In this document: positions 1-9,253 of the stretch, piece by piece
Layout: every line of letters starts with the position of its first letter
Numbering within the stretch: position 1 is the first letter of the stretch
Assembly: GCF_000192575.1 (NCBI RefSeq)
Contig: NZ_GL876926.1
Span: forward strand, 1,312,434-1,376,433
DNA: 64,000 nucleotides
Direction of reading: 5' to 3'
Origin: Novosphingobium nitrogenifigens DSM 19370
GTDB taxonomy: Bacteria; Pseudomonadota; Alphaproteobacteria; Sphingomonadales; Sphingomonadaceae
Notes under the pieces: model-generated
The model's database searches: none
What the model was told of the DNA's origin: nothing
The model's input: the letters and a program-made list of their open reading frames with translations, nothing else
Position numbers and translations under genes: made by a program

Positions 1-649
1 CGATGAGCGCCTGGCGGTATTCCTCGGCTTCGTCAGCGAGGTCGGCCGGGATGTCGACGTATTCGAAATCGGCGCCCAGGCTTTCGTCCTTCCAGACGAT
101 GCCGCGGTTATGGACGAGATCGACCAGACCCTTGAGGTCCGATTCGAGACCGATCGGAATGTAGAGCACGGCGGGCTTGGCACCGAGGCGGTCGATGATC
201 GACTGCACGCAGTACTTGAAGTTCGCACCGGTGCGGTCGAGCTTGTTGATGAAGCACATGCGCGGCACGCCGTACTTGTCAGCCTGACGCCACACGGTTT
301 CCGACTGCGGCTCAACGCCGGCAACGCCGTCGAAGCACGCGACAGCACCGTCGAGCACGCGCAGCGAACGTTCGACTTCGATGGTGAAGTCGACGTGGCC
401 GGGGGTGTCGATGATGTTGATGCGGTGATCGTTCCAGAAGCAGGTCGTCGCGGCCGACGTGATCGTGATGCCGCGTTCCTGTTCCTGTTCCATCCAGTCC
501 ATGGTGGCGGCGCCGTCGTGGACTTCGCCGATCTTGTAGGACTTGCCGGTGTAATAGAGGATGCGCTCGGTCGTCGTCGTCTTGCCGGCGTCGATGTGCG
601 CCATGATGCCGATATTGCGATAGCGCTCGAGCGGATGGCTGCGTGCCAT
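1..649 (-). CDS. fusA: Elongation factor G, N-terminal part (cut by window edge)
   Basis: Translation elongation factor G, the GTPase that drives ribosomal translocation. About 216 residues are present, starting at the ATG at 649 with the sequence [20 protein letters not shown]. The GTP-binding motifs are visible: the P-loop AHIDAGKT (residues 17-24), the switch region [15 protein letters not shown], and NKLD. The gene runs off the left edge, so domains II-V are not seen. It is the third gene of the str operon behind rpsL and rpsG, with about 130 bases between rpsG and fusA. The match to the family is very strong; only completeness is unknown. Confidence 0.98.
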   Translation of the reverse strand, partial: MARSHPLERYRNIGIMAHIDAGKTTTTERILYYTGKSYKIGEVHDGAATMDWMEQEQERGITITSAATTCFWNDHRINIIDTPGHVDFTIEVERSLRVLDGAVACFDGVAGVEPQSETVWRQADKYGVPRMCFINKLDRTGANFKYCVQSIIDRLGAKPAVLYIPIGLESDLKGLVDLVHNRGIVWKDESLGADFEYVDIPADLADEAEEYRQALI

Positions 650-779
650 GTTGGGTTCCTTGAGGTCGATGGGCGTTGGCCGAAACGGCCCTGCCGCCCA
701 TTGGTTCAGTTCTGTGACCTTAGTGTGACGTGATCGCCGGGAGGGAGCAAGCCACCCCCTGCCCCGGCAATCCGGACCC

Positions 780-1250
780 TTACCAGCGGTAGTGGCTGAA
801 CGCGCGGTTGGCGTCGGCCATGCGGTGGGTGTCTTCGCGCTTCTTGACCGCGTTGCCACGGTTGTTGGCAGCGTCGAGCAGCTCACCCGACAGACGCGCA
901 GCCATGGTCGTTTCCGAACGGTTGCGCGCAGCCGTGATCAGCCAGCGGATAGCCAGAGCCTGAGCGCGTTCCGGACGGACTTCCACCGGAACCTGGTAGG
1001 TCGCACCACCGACGCGGCGCGAACGCACTTCGATCTGCGGCTTCACGTTGTTGAGCGCATCGTGGAACAGCTGGAGCGGATCCGCCTTGGCGCGGGTCTG
1101 CATGGTTTCCAGCGCACCGTAGACGATGCCTTCGGCAGCCGACTTCTTGCCGTCGTACATGAGGTTGTTCATGAACTTCGACAGAACCTGATCACCGAAC
1201 TTCGGATCGGGCAGGATCACCCGCTTTTCCGGACGACGACGACGGGACAT
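780..1250 (-). CDS. rpsG: 30S ribosomal protein S7
   Basis: Small-subunit ribosomal protein S7 (uS7), which nucleates assembly of the 30S head by binding the 3' major domain of 16S rRNA. The 156-residue length is the normal bacterial size. The protein starts [10 protein letters not shown] and contains the conserved stretches [13 protein letters not shown] and the [13 protein letters not shown] loop. The reading frame stays open upstream of this ATG, but the basic SRRR start is the family-typical one and lies after an AAGGAATTC stretch that can serve as ribosome site. It is the second gene of rpsL-rpsG-fusA. Confidence 0.97.
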   Translation of the reverse strand: MSRRRRPEKRVILPDPKFGDQVLSKFMNNLMYDGKKSAAEGIVYGALETMQTRAKADPLQLFHDALNNVKPQIEVRSRRVGGATYQVPVEVRPERAQALAIRWLITAARNRSETTMAARLSGELLDAANNRGNAVKKREDTHRMADANRAFSHYRW

Positions 1251-1363
1251 GCTTGAATTCCTTCTGACTGGGCCGGATCGAGGCCGGCCCGAATTTCCGT
1301 TGGTTCGCCAGCGCCGCCACACCCATTGCGGGCAGGCCCATGCGCCGGTTCACTTCGTCCGGA

Positions 1364-1735
1364 TTACTTGGGACGCTTCGCGCCGTACTTCGAACGGCTC
1401 TGCTTGCGGTCCTTGACCCCCTGGGTATCGAGCACGCCGCGCAGGACGTGGTAACGCACACCGGGAAGGTCGCGAACGCGGCCGCCGCGGATGAGCACAA
1501 CCGAGTGTTCCTGCAGGTTGTGGCCTTCGCCGGGGATGTACGAAATGACTTCGCGGCTGTTGGTCAGACGGATCTTCGCGACCTTGCGGAGAGCCGAGTT
1601 CGGCTTCTTCGGGGTCGTCGTGTAGACGCGGGTGCAGACGCCGCGCTTCTGCGGGTTCTGCTCCATCGCAGGGACCTTGCTCTTGGTCTTCTGCGGAACG
1701 CGGCCCTTGCGGACCAGCTGGTTGATCGTGGGCAT
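1364..1735 (-). CDS. rpsL: 30S ribosomal protein S12
   Basis: Small-subunit ribosomal protein S12 (uS12), part of the decoding centre and the usual site of streptomycin-resistance mutations. It has 123 residues, exactly the family length, starting [12 protein letters not shown]. The decoding loops [12 protein letters not shown] and [11 protein letters not shown] are present; the lysines in these loops (for example KKPNS) are the wild-type residues, so no streptomycin-resistance substitution is visible at this position. First gene of the str operon; the start is preceded by AAGGTGAAG as ribosome-binding site. Confidence 0.98.
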   Translation of the reverse strand: MPTINQLVRKGRVPQKTKSKVPAMEQNPQKRGVCTRVYTTTPKKPNSALRKVAKIRLTNSREVISYIPGEGHNLQEHSVVLIRGGRVRDLPGVRYHVLRGVLDTQGVKDRKQSRSKYGAKRPK

Positions 1736-2179
1736 GTGAAGACTTCACCTTGGCTTGTTGGCATTACGCCACGCGGTGAAGTGAACACGGGATCGCACGC
1801 AAAACGACTGATAGCCGCCTGTCGCATCGACAGACCGGGCATCGCCTTTTTCCGTACAAGCCGAAAACGCTCCACCCGTGCCGCAGCACCGGGTTACTTT
1901 GACGGATGACGCGAACCCGGGGGATTTGCCCCGAAACCCGCACGCACCGGCAATGTTCAGCTCGAAACTGTCCAGACGGAATCGCAGAACGATCCATCCG
2001 GGAAGTTGGCGCCCTTATGCCCTGGCACGCGGAACGTCAAGAGAAACGCGAAACACGATCGCGCACCCTATTTCCGTCAAGCGCGACGAAGGGGATCCCT
2101 ATCGCCGACGCGCAAGGACCTTGTCCGCCCCTGCCAGCGTCGATATGCGAGCGCACGCAGGGATATGGCAAGGGGAACA
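1736..2179. other. Intergenic region between str operon and GT22 gene
   Basis: This 444-base stretch separates two divergent transcripts. It must hold the promoter of the str operon on the minus strand and that of the glycosyltransferase on the plus strand. A good ribosome site (AGGGGA at 2171) precedes the plus-strand gene. I see no convincing -35/-10 pair, RNA gene or repeat. Open frames on both strands run through it but lack family similarity. Confidence 0.6.
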
Positions 2180-3733
2180 ATGAGCGGCGAGCCGCAAGAT
2201 CGGGGGATAGAGGCAGAAACCGCCAGCGGTCCGGCCTCGCACGTCGCACGTCGGCGCCTGTCCCGCGCGTTCATCGCGATCATGGTCGTGGCCGCGTTCT
2301 TTCGCGGCGCGCTGGCCAGCCAGATGACGGCGTTTCATGCCGACGAAGTCTGGCAGTATCTCGAACCGGCCTATGGCATCGTGACCGGGCACTGGATTCA
2401 CGCGTGGGAATTTCGCGAAGGCATCCGTGGCTGGTTCGTTCCGGCCGTGCTGGCTCTGCCCTTGGCACTGGGCCATGGAATCGCGCCTGACAGCCAGCTT
2501 CACATCTATCTCATGCGCACGACGCTCGGCGCACTGTCGCTGGCGGTGCCTTGGGCATGGTATGATCTTGGCCGCCCGATCAGCCGCCTGCACGGCCTTG
2601 TCGCAGCATGGGTCGCGGCTATCTGGTGCGAAGTCTTCTATTTCGCGGTGCGTCCGTCTGCCGAGGGCATCGTCCTCTCGCTGCTGTTCCCCGCGATCGC
2701 GCTGGCCCGCCGCGTGCGCCTGCGCCCGGCTCCTGGCCCGACCGCCTGCCTCGGCTTGCTGCTCGCGCTCGGCTTCGTCGTACGCTTTCACTACCTGCCG
2801 GCCATGGCCGTGACCGCACTGTGGGCGCTTGCCCCTGCCCCGCGGCGGACGATCGCCCCCCTGCTTGCAGGCGCGCTTACCGGCCTTGCGATCGGCGGGC
2901 TGTGCGACATGGCCTGCGGGCAGGCTCCGCTGGCGTGGATCTGGCGCAGCATCGCGTTCAACATCATGGCCGGGGGAAGCGAGCAGTTCGGCACCATGCC
3001 GCCGACCTGGCTCACAACATTCCAGATCGAGACGTGGGGATGGACGGCATTGTTCCTCGTCCCCGCCTGTCTGATGGGCGCGCGTCGTTATCCGGTCCTC
3101 CTCGCACTCGCCCTCATCGTCTTTGCGATGCATTCCGCGATCGCGCACAAGGAATATCGCTTCGTCCTGCTCGGAACCACCAGCCTCATTCTGCTGGCCG
3201 CGCTCGGATCGGTCGACATTCTCAATCTTCTCTTTACGCGTGCGCCCTTCGCCGACCTTCATCTCTCCGACGGCTTGCGCCTGAGCCTGCTTGCCGCACT
3301 ATGGCTCGCGCTCAGTGTCACCGTCGCACTTTGCAATCCTTTTGTCGCTTACTGGGGCCAAGGCGACAAGCAATTCACCACTCTGGTGCTCGCCGGGGAA
3401 CAACCCGGACTCTGCGGCCTTGCAAGCTTCGATGCGCACAATCACCCGTCGATGGCGATGAGCTATTTCAACCGCGACGTCCCGGTCCTGCTGTTCGACG
3501 GACCTCAGGCGCGAGAACAGGCCTTGGCCATGCAAACGCGTTTCAACGTCGCGATTGCCTCGACCCTGACCGGCGAAAGCCTCCCGCCGGGGTTCAGGCT
3601 CGTGACCTGCTACCGGCAGGCCTCACTACCGTTCGAGGATCGCCAGAACTGCATCTTTATCCGCCCCGGCGAGTGCAGCGGTTCCGTCAGCGACTTTGCC
3701 TATCAGGAAGCGATGGAGCGGCGTGGGAAATGA
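2180..3733 (+). CDS. GT22 (Alg9/PIG-B-like) mannosyltransferase, integral membrane
   Basis: Predicted polytopic membrane glycosyltransferase of 517 residues. The first lumenal/periplasmic loop carries HADEVWQYLEP (residues 53-63), followed by a WEFREGIRGWFVP stretch. Both match the GT22 family signature (HPDE...EP followed by W-E-x-x-x-x-x-R-S/G), known from eukaryotic ALG9/ALG12/PIG-B mannosyltransferases that use dolichyl-phosphate mannose. About ten hydrophobic segments follow. By analogy it should transfer a sugar from a polyprenyl-phosphate donor to an acceptor on the periplasmic face; donor and acceptor are unknown. The ATG at 2180 is chosen because AGGGGA sits just upstream and the earlier frame has no similarity. 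Its stop overlaps the next gene's ATG, so the two are probably translationally coupled. Confidence 0.8.
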   Translation: MSGEPQDRGIEAETASGPASHVARRRLSRAFIAIMVVAAFFRGALASQMTAFHADEVWQYLEPAYGIVTGHWIHAWEFREGIRGWFVPAVLALPLALGHGIAPDSQLHIYLMRTTLGALSLAVPWAWYDLGRPISRLHGLVAAWVAAIWCEVFYFAVRPSAEGIVLSLLFPAIALARRVRLRPAPGPTACLGLLLALGFVVRFHYLPAMAVTALWALAPAPRRTIAPLLAGALTGLAIGGLCDMACGQAPLAWIWRSIAFNIMAGGSEQFGTMPPTWLTTFQIETWGWTALFLVPACLMGARRYPVLLALALIVFAMHSAIAHKEYRFVLLGTTSLILLAALGSVDILNLLFTRAPFADLHLSDGLRLSLLAALWLALSVTVALCNPFVAYWGQGDKQFTTLVLAGEQPGLCGLASFDAHNHPSMAMSYFNRDVPVLLFDGPQAREQALAMQTRFNVAIASTLTGESLPPGFRLVTCYRQASLPFEDRQNCIFIRPGECSGSVSDFAYQEAMERRGK

Positions 3734-4326
3734 GCACGACCCGCTTTCGCCCGATCACCGCCACAGGCGTTCTGGCCCCTCTGCTGCTCGGAGCGTGCCA
3801 TCATCCCCCTCACGCCACACCGCTCTCCTGTGACGCCCATGCCCCCCTTGCCGCCGAAGGGCTCGCCCGCGGAGTTCCGGTCGAGACGACCCCGACAGGC
3901 CGCTGCCTCGCCGCGATGGCCGATGCAGGTGATGTCGCCGCCGAACTGCGGCTGGGCGATTTCTACCACGAGCAGAAAGGTGCCCTCCCCCTTATCGATA
4001 CGCGCGGGCGCCAGATCCACTGGTATCGCCTCGCCGCCAACCGGGGCTCGGCGCAAGGCGCCTGGCAAGCCGCACGCCTGATCGACAAGGACCCGCAGTG
4101 GCAAGTCCCCAACGATGCGCTCGCCTACACTTTCACGGCCATCAAGGGCGGCGTTCCGGAGGCGGCCGACTATCTCATCGACCAATGGCAGGCCGGGCGG
4201 ATCGACGCGGGCAAGCTCTATGCATTTCGCCGCTGGCTTGACCGCGACAAAACCCTGCCCGCTGACGAAAAGCAGGAAATCGTCGAAGGGCTCGATGCTC
4301 CGGCCGACGAACTCGAATCCGAATAG
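3730..4326 (+). CDS. Sel1-repeat lipoprotein of unknown function
   Basis: A 198-residue protein with a lipoprotein signal (hydrophobic stretch ending LLLGAC), so it is probably lipid-anchored after cleavage at that cysteine. The body contains SLR/Sel1-type helical repeat features, for example DFYHEQKGALPLIDTRGRQI and WYRLAANRGSAQGAWQAARL, which usually form protein-binding solenoids. Its ATG overlaps the TGA of the GT22 gene (ATGA), suggesting it works with that glycosyltransferase, perhaps at the periplasmic side of the same membrane. The function itself is not known. Confidence 0.7.
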   Translation: MSTTRFRPITATGVLAPLLLGACHHPPHATPLSCDAHAPLAAEGLARGVPVETTPTGRCLAAMADAGDVAAELRLGDFYHEQKGALPLIDTRGRQIHWYRLAANRGSAQGAWQAARLIDKDPQWQVPNDALAYTFTAIKGGVPEAADYLIDQWQAGRIDAGKLYAFRRWLDRDKTLPADEKQEIVEGLDAPADELESE

Positions 4327-4329
4327 CCT

Positions 4330-5700
4330 CTATTCCGCCGGTTCGGCGACCGCTTCCAGACCGCGCTGGCGAAACGCCAGCGCGCCGGTGACCAGAACGA
4401 CCATCAGAACCGCGAAGATCGCCGCGATCTCGCGATTGTTCCAGATCATCGTGACGAATGCGAGCGCCGCCATGCCCAGCGCGAACGCAGGGGCCAGCGG
4501 ATAGAGCGGAGCCTTGAACGGACGTTGCAAATCCGGTTCGTTTGCACGCAGGCGGAACAGCGCCGCCATCGAGATAATGTACATGAGCAAGGCGCCCAGC
4601 GCCGAAAGCGTCACGACGCTCGCCGTCAGCGATTGCCCGGCAATATGGACCACGTTGTCGGACCAGATCGTTGCGACACCAACCACGCCGCCTGCGATCG
4701 TCGCCACGTCCGGCGTGCGGAACCGCGGATGCAGGCGGGCGAAGACGCGCGGCAGGTACCCCGCCCGGCCAAGTGCGAAAATTTGCCGCGCATATCCCAT
4801 GATGATGCCGTGGAACGAGGCAACCAGACCGAACAGGCCGAGCCAGACAAGCATGTGCAACCAGCCGCTCGAATTGCCGACACTGCGTTTCATCGCTTGC
4901 GGCAGGGGATCGTTGATATTGGCGATTTCGGTCCAGTTGCCTGAACCACCGGCAAAGATCATCACGCCGAATGCCAGCGCGACCAGAGTCAGAACCCCCG
5001 CGATATAGGCGCGCGGGATCGTGCGGCGCGGATCCTGCGCCTCTTCGGCAGCCATCGCCACACCTTCGATCGCAAGGAAGAACCAGATCGCAAACGGCAG
5101 TGCGGCAAAGATTCCTCCGATCGCTGCCATGCTGAAATGATCCTTCCCCGCCCAGCCTCCGGCAAGGAAGTTGGAAAGGTGGAAGGACGGCTGAACCACG
5201 CCCATGAAGACCAACAGTTCGGCGACCGCCAGCAAAGTCACGAAGAGTTCGAAAGTCGCCGCAATGTGAACGCCCACGATGTTGAGCGTGACAAAAGCGA
5301 CATAGGCCATGGTCGCGGCGACCGCCGGATCAAGCGAGGGAAACTGCACCCGCAGATAGGCCCCGATGGCGAGCGAGATCGCGGGAGGAGCAAACAGGAA
5401 TTCGATCAGCGTCGCAAAACCCGCGATCGCGCCGCCCACTGGCCCAAACGCCCGCGTGGCATAGGCGAACGGCCCGCCCGCATGTGGGATCGCCGTCGTC
5501 AGTTCGGTGAACGAAAAGATGAACGCGACATACATCGCCGCAACCGCAACGGTCGCGACAAGAAAGCCCAGCGTTCCGGCCGCCGCCCAGCCGTAGCTCC
5601 AGCCGAAATATTCGCCCGAAATAACAAGGCCGACCGCAATCCCCCACAAGTGGAACACGCTCAGGCGTTGTTGCAGGCCGCCTTCCTGGGATGCGCTCAT
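4330..5700 (-). CDS. eat: Ethanolamine permease (APC superfamily)
   Basis: Amino acid-polyamine-organocation transporter of 456 residues with about twelve membrane segments. The N-terminus HLWGIAVGLVISGEYFGWSYGW is characteristic of the ethanolamine permease group within the APC superfamily. It lies directly downstream of eutB and eutC on the same strand (25-base gap after eutC), so it almost certainly imports ethanolamine for the lyase. The start at 5700 (MSASQEGG) avoids overlap with eutC; the longer open frame would run deep into eutC. No carboxysome-like shell genes are nearby. Confidence 0.88.
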   Translation of the reverse strand: MSASQEGGLQQRLSVFHLWGIAVGLVISGEYFGWSYGWAAAGTLGFLVATVAVAAMYVAFIFSFTELTTAIPHAGGPFAYATRAFGPVGGAIAGFATLIEFLFAPPAISLAIGAYLRVQFPSLDPAVAATMAYVAFVTLNIVGVHIAATFELFVTLLAVAELLVFMGVVQPSFHLSNFLAGGWAGKDHFSMAAIGGIFAALPFAIWFFLAIEGVAMAAEEAQDPRRTIPRAYIAGVLTLVALAFGVMIFAGGSGNWTEIANINDPLPQAMKRSVGNSSGWLHMLVWLGLFGLVASFHGIIMGYARQIFALGRAGYLPRVFARLHPRFRTPDVATIAGGVVGVATIWSDNVVHIAGQSLTASVVTLSALGALLMYIISMAALFRLRANEPDLQRPFKAPLYPLAPAFALGMAALAFVTMIWNNREIAAIFAVLMVVLVTGALAFRQRGLEAVAEPAE

Positions 5701-5725
5701 CGTGATCTCCGGTCTCGGGGCGAAT

Positions 5726-6526
5726 TCATGGTGTGTCCAGCGCGGGCGGCGGCGACAGCAGCGTCTCGGCGTCGTCCTTGATATCGACCCCCGACAGCCC
5801 GCGCCGCATCGCCTCGCGCAAGAGACGGCCCAGTGTTGCGGCGGCCTGCTCGGGCGCCAGGCCACCCTGCGCATGAATGTTGGAAATGCAGTTGCGCTCG
5901 CTGTCCGCCCGTCCACGCCGGGGGGCAAAAGTCATGTAAATGCCGAGACTGTCGGCAACGGTGAGGCCGGGGCGCTCGCCGATGATCATGACGACCACGC
6001 GTGCCCGCATCGCTTCACCAATATCATCGCCCAGCGCAACCCGAGCTTGTCGCGCGATCACCACCGGGGCCAGAGACAAGTCACCCAGCTCCCGCACGAG
6101 GGCTCTTACCAGCGCAGCGCCTCCCCCCTGCACGCCCGTCGCGGACAGACCGTCCCCCACGACGATCGCGACATCGCAGTTGAGGCGTGACGGATCTTCC
6201 CTCATCGCTGCGGCGAGACGCTCCTTGCCCTCAACAGAGAGCCTGCGGCCAAGATCGGGGCGGCGCAGGTAAGTGGCACGATCGATCGCCTCGCTTTCGA
6301 CAATCAGCGTCGAGAGGGGCGCGAGTTCCGCCGCCAGGGCTTCGGCATCGAACGGGGCATGAACCGCGTCCCGTGCCCGGGCGTGGTCCAGCTGAAACCG
6401 CAGGACATCCTTGAGCGGCTGGGTATTGCCGACCCGGCCGAGGCCGATCCGCGCAGGCGTCGCTGCACGCAGCCGTTGCCAGAGCGCAGCAGCATCGGGG
6501 GGCGTACGTTCAACCTCGTCGCTCAT
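5726..6526 (-). CDS. eutC: Ethanolamine ammonia-lyase small subunit
   Basis: Light chain of adenosylcobalamin-dependent ethanolamine ammonia-lyase (EC 4.3.1.7), which converts ethanolamine to acetaldehyde and ammonia. It has 266 residues, within the family range, with the conserved SEAIDRATYLRRPDLGRRL, NCDVAIVVGDGLSA and GERPGL motifs that contribute to the cobalamin-binding interface. Its ATG overlaps the eutB stop by four bases, so the subunits are translationally coupled. The permease follows immediately. Confidence 0.96.
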   Translation of the reverse strand: MSDEVERTPPDAAALWQRLRAATPARIGLGRVGNTQPLKDVLRFQLDHARARDAVHAPFDAEALAAELAPLSTLIVESEAIDRATYLRRPDLGRRLSVEGKERLAAAMREDPSRLNCDVAIVVGDGLSATGVQGGGAALVRALVRELGDLSLAPVVIARQARVALGDDIGEAMRARVVVMIIGERPGLTVADSLGIYMTFAPRRGRADSERNCISNIHAQGGLAPEQAAATLGRLLREAMRRGLSGVDIKDDAETLLSPPPALDTP

Positions 6527-7920
6527 GCGGCCAGACTCGCGTCACCCAGCCGCCGGACCAGAGTTTCCGCCCCATCGGTCAGCGCGCGAATGCCGCCTTG
6601 CGCATCAAGCAGCCCCATCTCGTCCAGCCAGGCCTCGAATTCAGGCGCCCCACGCACGCCAAGCGTCGCCCGCAAGGCCAGCGCGTCATGGTAGGACAGG
6701 CTCTGATAGCTCAACATGACGTCGTCATTGCCCGGAACGCAAATGAGGAAGGTGCACCCTGCCACGGTCAGCACCGTCATCAGGGTATCCATGTCGTCCT
6801 GATCGGCCTCGGCATGGTTGGTGTAACACGCGTCACACCCCATCGGCAGGCCCAGCAGCTTTCCGCAGAAATGGTCTTCCAGCGCGGCCCGGATGATCTC
6901 CTTGCCGTCGTAGAGGTATTCCGGCCCGATGAAACCGACCACCGTGTTCACCAACAGGGGATCGAAGGCCCGCGCGACGGCATAGGCGCGCGTTTCCATC
7001 GTCTGTTGATCGACGCCATGGTGCGCATTGGCCGAAAGCGCGGAACCCTGACCGGTCTCGAAATACATGACATTGCGCCCGACCGTTCCCCGGCCGAGCG
7101 CGAGAGCGGCCTCATGCGCCTCACGCAGGACAGCAAGATCGATCCCGAAACCGCGATTGGCAGCTTCGCTCCCGGCAATCGACTGAAACACCAGATCGAC
7201 GGGCGCCCCGCGCGCCATGATTGCGATGGCATTGGTGACATGCGTGAGAACGCAAGTCTGGGTCGGGATCGCATAACGCTCGCGAAGATCGTCGAGCATG
7301 TGAATGAGGCGACTGGCCCCAGGAACGCTGTCGGTCGCCGGGTTGATCCCGATGACCGCATCCCCGACACCGTGGAGCAATCCGTCGAGAACCGCTGCGG
7401 CAACCCCGCGCGGATCGTCGGTCGGATGATTGGGCTGGAGACGCGTGGAAAGCCGTCCCTCCAGACCGATCGTGTTGCGAAAGGCAGTAATAACCCGGAC
7501 CTTTCGCGCCACCGCAATCAGGTCCTGATTGCGCATCAGTTTCGACACCGCCGCAACCATTTCCGGAGTCAGCCCCGGCGCAACGGCCGCCAGCGCCGAG
7601 GCATCGGTTTCGGTGCGCAACAGCCAATCGCGCAAGTCACCGACAGTCATGTGCGCGATGGGCGCAAAAGCCGCAGCATCGTGGCCGTCGATGATCAGGC
7701 GGGTGACTTCATCGCTTTCATAAGGAACCAGCACATGATCGAGAAAATGCCGCAGCGGCAGATCCGCAAGCACAGCCCTTGCAGCAACCCGCTCTGCCGC
7801 GCTTTGCGCTGCAAGACCGGCAAGCGCATCCCCCGAACGCGCCGGGGTCGCACAGGCCATGACGGCCGCGAGCGTATCGAAAACGTGCCGCTCTCCGGCA
7901 AAATCGCATTTGTAGCTCAT
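6523..7920 (-). CDS. eutB: Ethanolamine ammonia-lyase large subunit
   Basis: Catalytic heavy chain of ethanolamine ammonia-lyase, a TIM-barrel enzyme that binds substrate and supports the radical reaction started by adenosylcobalamin. The 465 residues match the family length, and the GLPMGCDACYTNHAEADQDD and FETGQGSALSANAHHGVDQQ stretches are diagnostic. It is the first gene of eutB-eutC-permease. No reactivating factor (eutA), regulator (eutR) or shell protein is present in the window, so this is a compact non-microcompartment version of the pathway. Acetaldehyde would have to be handled by enzymes encoded elsewhere. Confidence 0.97.
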   Translation of the reverse strand: MSYKCDFAGERHVFDTLAAVMACATPARSGDALAGLAAQSAAERVAARAVLADLPLRHFLDHVLVPYESDEVTRLIIDGHDAAAFAPIAHMTVGDLRDWLLRTETDASALAAVAPGLTPEMVAAVSKLMRNQDLIAVARKVRVITAFRNTIGLEGRLSTRLQPNHPTDDPRGVAAAVLDGLLHGVGDAVIGINPATDSVPGASRLIHMLDDLRERYAIPTQTCVLTHVTNAIAIMARGAPVDLVFQSIAGSEAANRGFGIDLAVLREAHEAALALGRGTVGRNVMYFETGQGSALSANAHHGVDQQTMETRAYAVARAFDPLLVNTVVGFIGPEYLYDGKEIIRAALEDHFCGKLLGLPMGCDACYTNHAEADQDDMDTLMTVLTVAGCTFLICVPGNDDVMLSYQSLSYHDALALRATLGVRGAPEFEAWLDEMGLLDAQGGIRALTDGAETLVRRLGDASLAA

Positions 7921-8051
7921 AGCCCACTCACGATGATGATCCCCCGGGCGAACTCCCGGTCAAGCACAGCCCGTCGGGGAAAGCGATTCCCTTGCTGGAG
8001 AGGATAACAAAGATCGCTTGCCCAAGTCGCCCGGCTCGGCACAGTCAAACA

Positions 8052-8933
8052 ATGCCCCAAGCCCAGCCGCCCATCGTCGACCCGGATCTCCTTGCCGCAC
8101 TGCTCGCTCTTGCGCACGACCGGCTCGATCGAACGGGCCCGGACCACTGCGTCGTCCTCGGCATTTCCGGTTCGCAAGGCTCGGGCAAGACAACTCTTGC
8201 CCGGGCTCTGGCGACGGCGTCGACTGCGCAGGGGATCGCGACCGCCTGCCTGTCGCTCGACGATCTTTACCTCACTCGCGCCGAACGCCTTGAACTCTCG
8301 GCGAAGGTCCATCCCCTGCTCGCCACGCGCGGAGTTCCCGGCACCCATGACGTCTCGCTCGGCCTGCGCGTCATCGACGCGCTGGATCGGGGGGAAACGG
8401 TCGTTCTGCCGCGTTTCGACAAGGCACGCGATGACCGCCGCCCTCCTGCGGAAACGGACCGCGTACCGGCCGGCACCCGGCTGCTGATTTTCGAAGGATG
8501 GTGCCTTGGCGCAAGACCCGAACCGGCTGAGACGCTCGCCCGCGCGGTCAATGCACTCGAAACCGAAGCCGATGCGGACGGACGCTGGCGAACTTATGTC
8601 AACGACGTACTTGGCGGACCTTACGCCGCCCTCTGGGCCCGGATAGACGCCCTTGTCCTGCTGCGCGCGCCCGACTTCGAAACGGTCGTCCGTTGGCGCC
8701 AGGAACAGGAGCGGGCCCTGCGCGCGCAAACCCGCGCGGCAGACGGAAGCACCCCTGGGATCATGGACGATGAAGGCGTGCGCCGTTTCGTCGCTTTCTA
8801 CGAGCGCATAACCCGAAATCTTCTTGCCGAAAGGGAACCTCGGGCCGATTTGATCGTTTCGCTCGATGCCGCGCGCCATCCCGTCGCGATGACGGTCGGC
8901 TCCGGCACGACAGGATCAGGAAGGACCCAATGA
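8052..8933 (+). CDS. P-loop kinase, D-glycerate 3-kinase-like
   Basis: A 293-residue P-loop kinase of the uridine-kinase-like superfamily, closest in pattern to plant-type glycerate 3-kinase / yeast Tda10 proteins. The Walker A motif is GSQGSGKTT (residues 40-48). It is followed by SLDDLYLTRAER, typical of this group, then HPLLATRGVPGTHD and a conserved IFEGWCLGARP block. These features support phosphorylation of D-glycerate to 3-phosphoglycerate, but substrate cannot be proven from sequence. The start MPQAQPP is preferred over an upstream ATG because the extra 20 residues look unrelated. The stop overlaps the next gene by four bases. Confidence 0.78.
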   Translation: MPQAQPPIVDPDLLAALLALAHDRLDRTGPDHCVVLGISGSQGSGKTTLARALATASTAQGIATACLSLDDLYLTRAERLELSAKVHPLLATRGVPGTHDVSLGLRVIDALDRGETVVLPRFDKARDDRRPPAETDRVPAGTRLLIFEGWCLGARPEPAETLARAVNALETEADADGRWRTYVNDVLGGPYAALWARIDALVLLRAPDFETVVRWRQEQERALRAQTRAADGSTPGIMDDEGVRRFVAFYERITRNLLAEREPRADLIVSLDAARHPVAMTVGSGTTGSGRTQ

Positions 8934-9217
8934 TGATGAACATCACGCGGCGGCATCGCCTACCGGCAGCCATGGTCGCCGCAGCTCTGGCTGCGGGCGC
9001 CATCGCATGTGCCGCCAGCCCCGCAGAAGCCCGTGAGTGCAAGCGCCTGACCAAGACCCAGGGTGCCGTCATCGGTGCCGTCGGCGGCGCCGTGCTGGGC
9101 AAGGTCATCGCCGGGGGCGTTGCCGGACCTCTCGTCGGCGCGGTTGCCGGGGGCGTTGCCGGACATGAAATCGCCCGCAAAGGCCGCCGCAAGTGCGCGG
9201 TCGAACATCGTCGTTAA
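8930..9217 (+). CDS. Small secreted glycine-zipper protein
   Basis: A 95-residue protein with a cleavable-looking signal peptide (AAMVAAALAAGAIACAASPAEA) and then a glycine-zipper segment, GAVIGAVGGAVLGKVIAGGVAG repeated as GPLVGAVAGGVAG, ending in a short basic tail. Such 2TM glycine-zipper domains pack into outer- or inner-membrane hairpins, as in SlyB/YMGG-like proteins. It overlaps the kinase gene by four bases and has a clear ribosome site (AGGAAGGA) inside the kinase 3' end. Function unknown; an envelope structural role is likely. Three consecutive ATG codons make the exact start uncertain. Confidence 0.72.
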   Translation: MMMNITRRHRLPAAMVAAALAAGAIACAASPAEARECKRLTKTQGAVIGAVGGAVLGKVIAGGVAGPLVGAVAGGVAGHEIARKGRRKCAVEHRR

Positions 9218-9225
9218 GCCGGATC

Positions 9226-9246
9226 GGGCGGACCTCAGGTCCGCCC
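9226..9246. terminator. Hairpin between convergent genes
   Basis: The eight-base stem GGGCGGAC/GTCCGCCC with a five-base loop lies between the stops of the glycine-zipper gene (plus) and the MarR gene (minus). There is no clear U tract, so it is a candidate bidirectional terminator only. Confidence 0.5.
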
Positions 9247-9253
9247 ACCGCGT

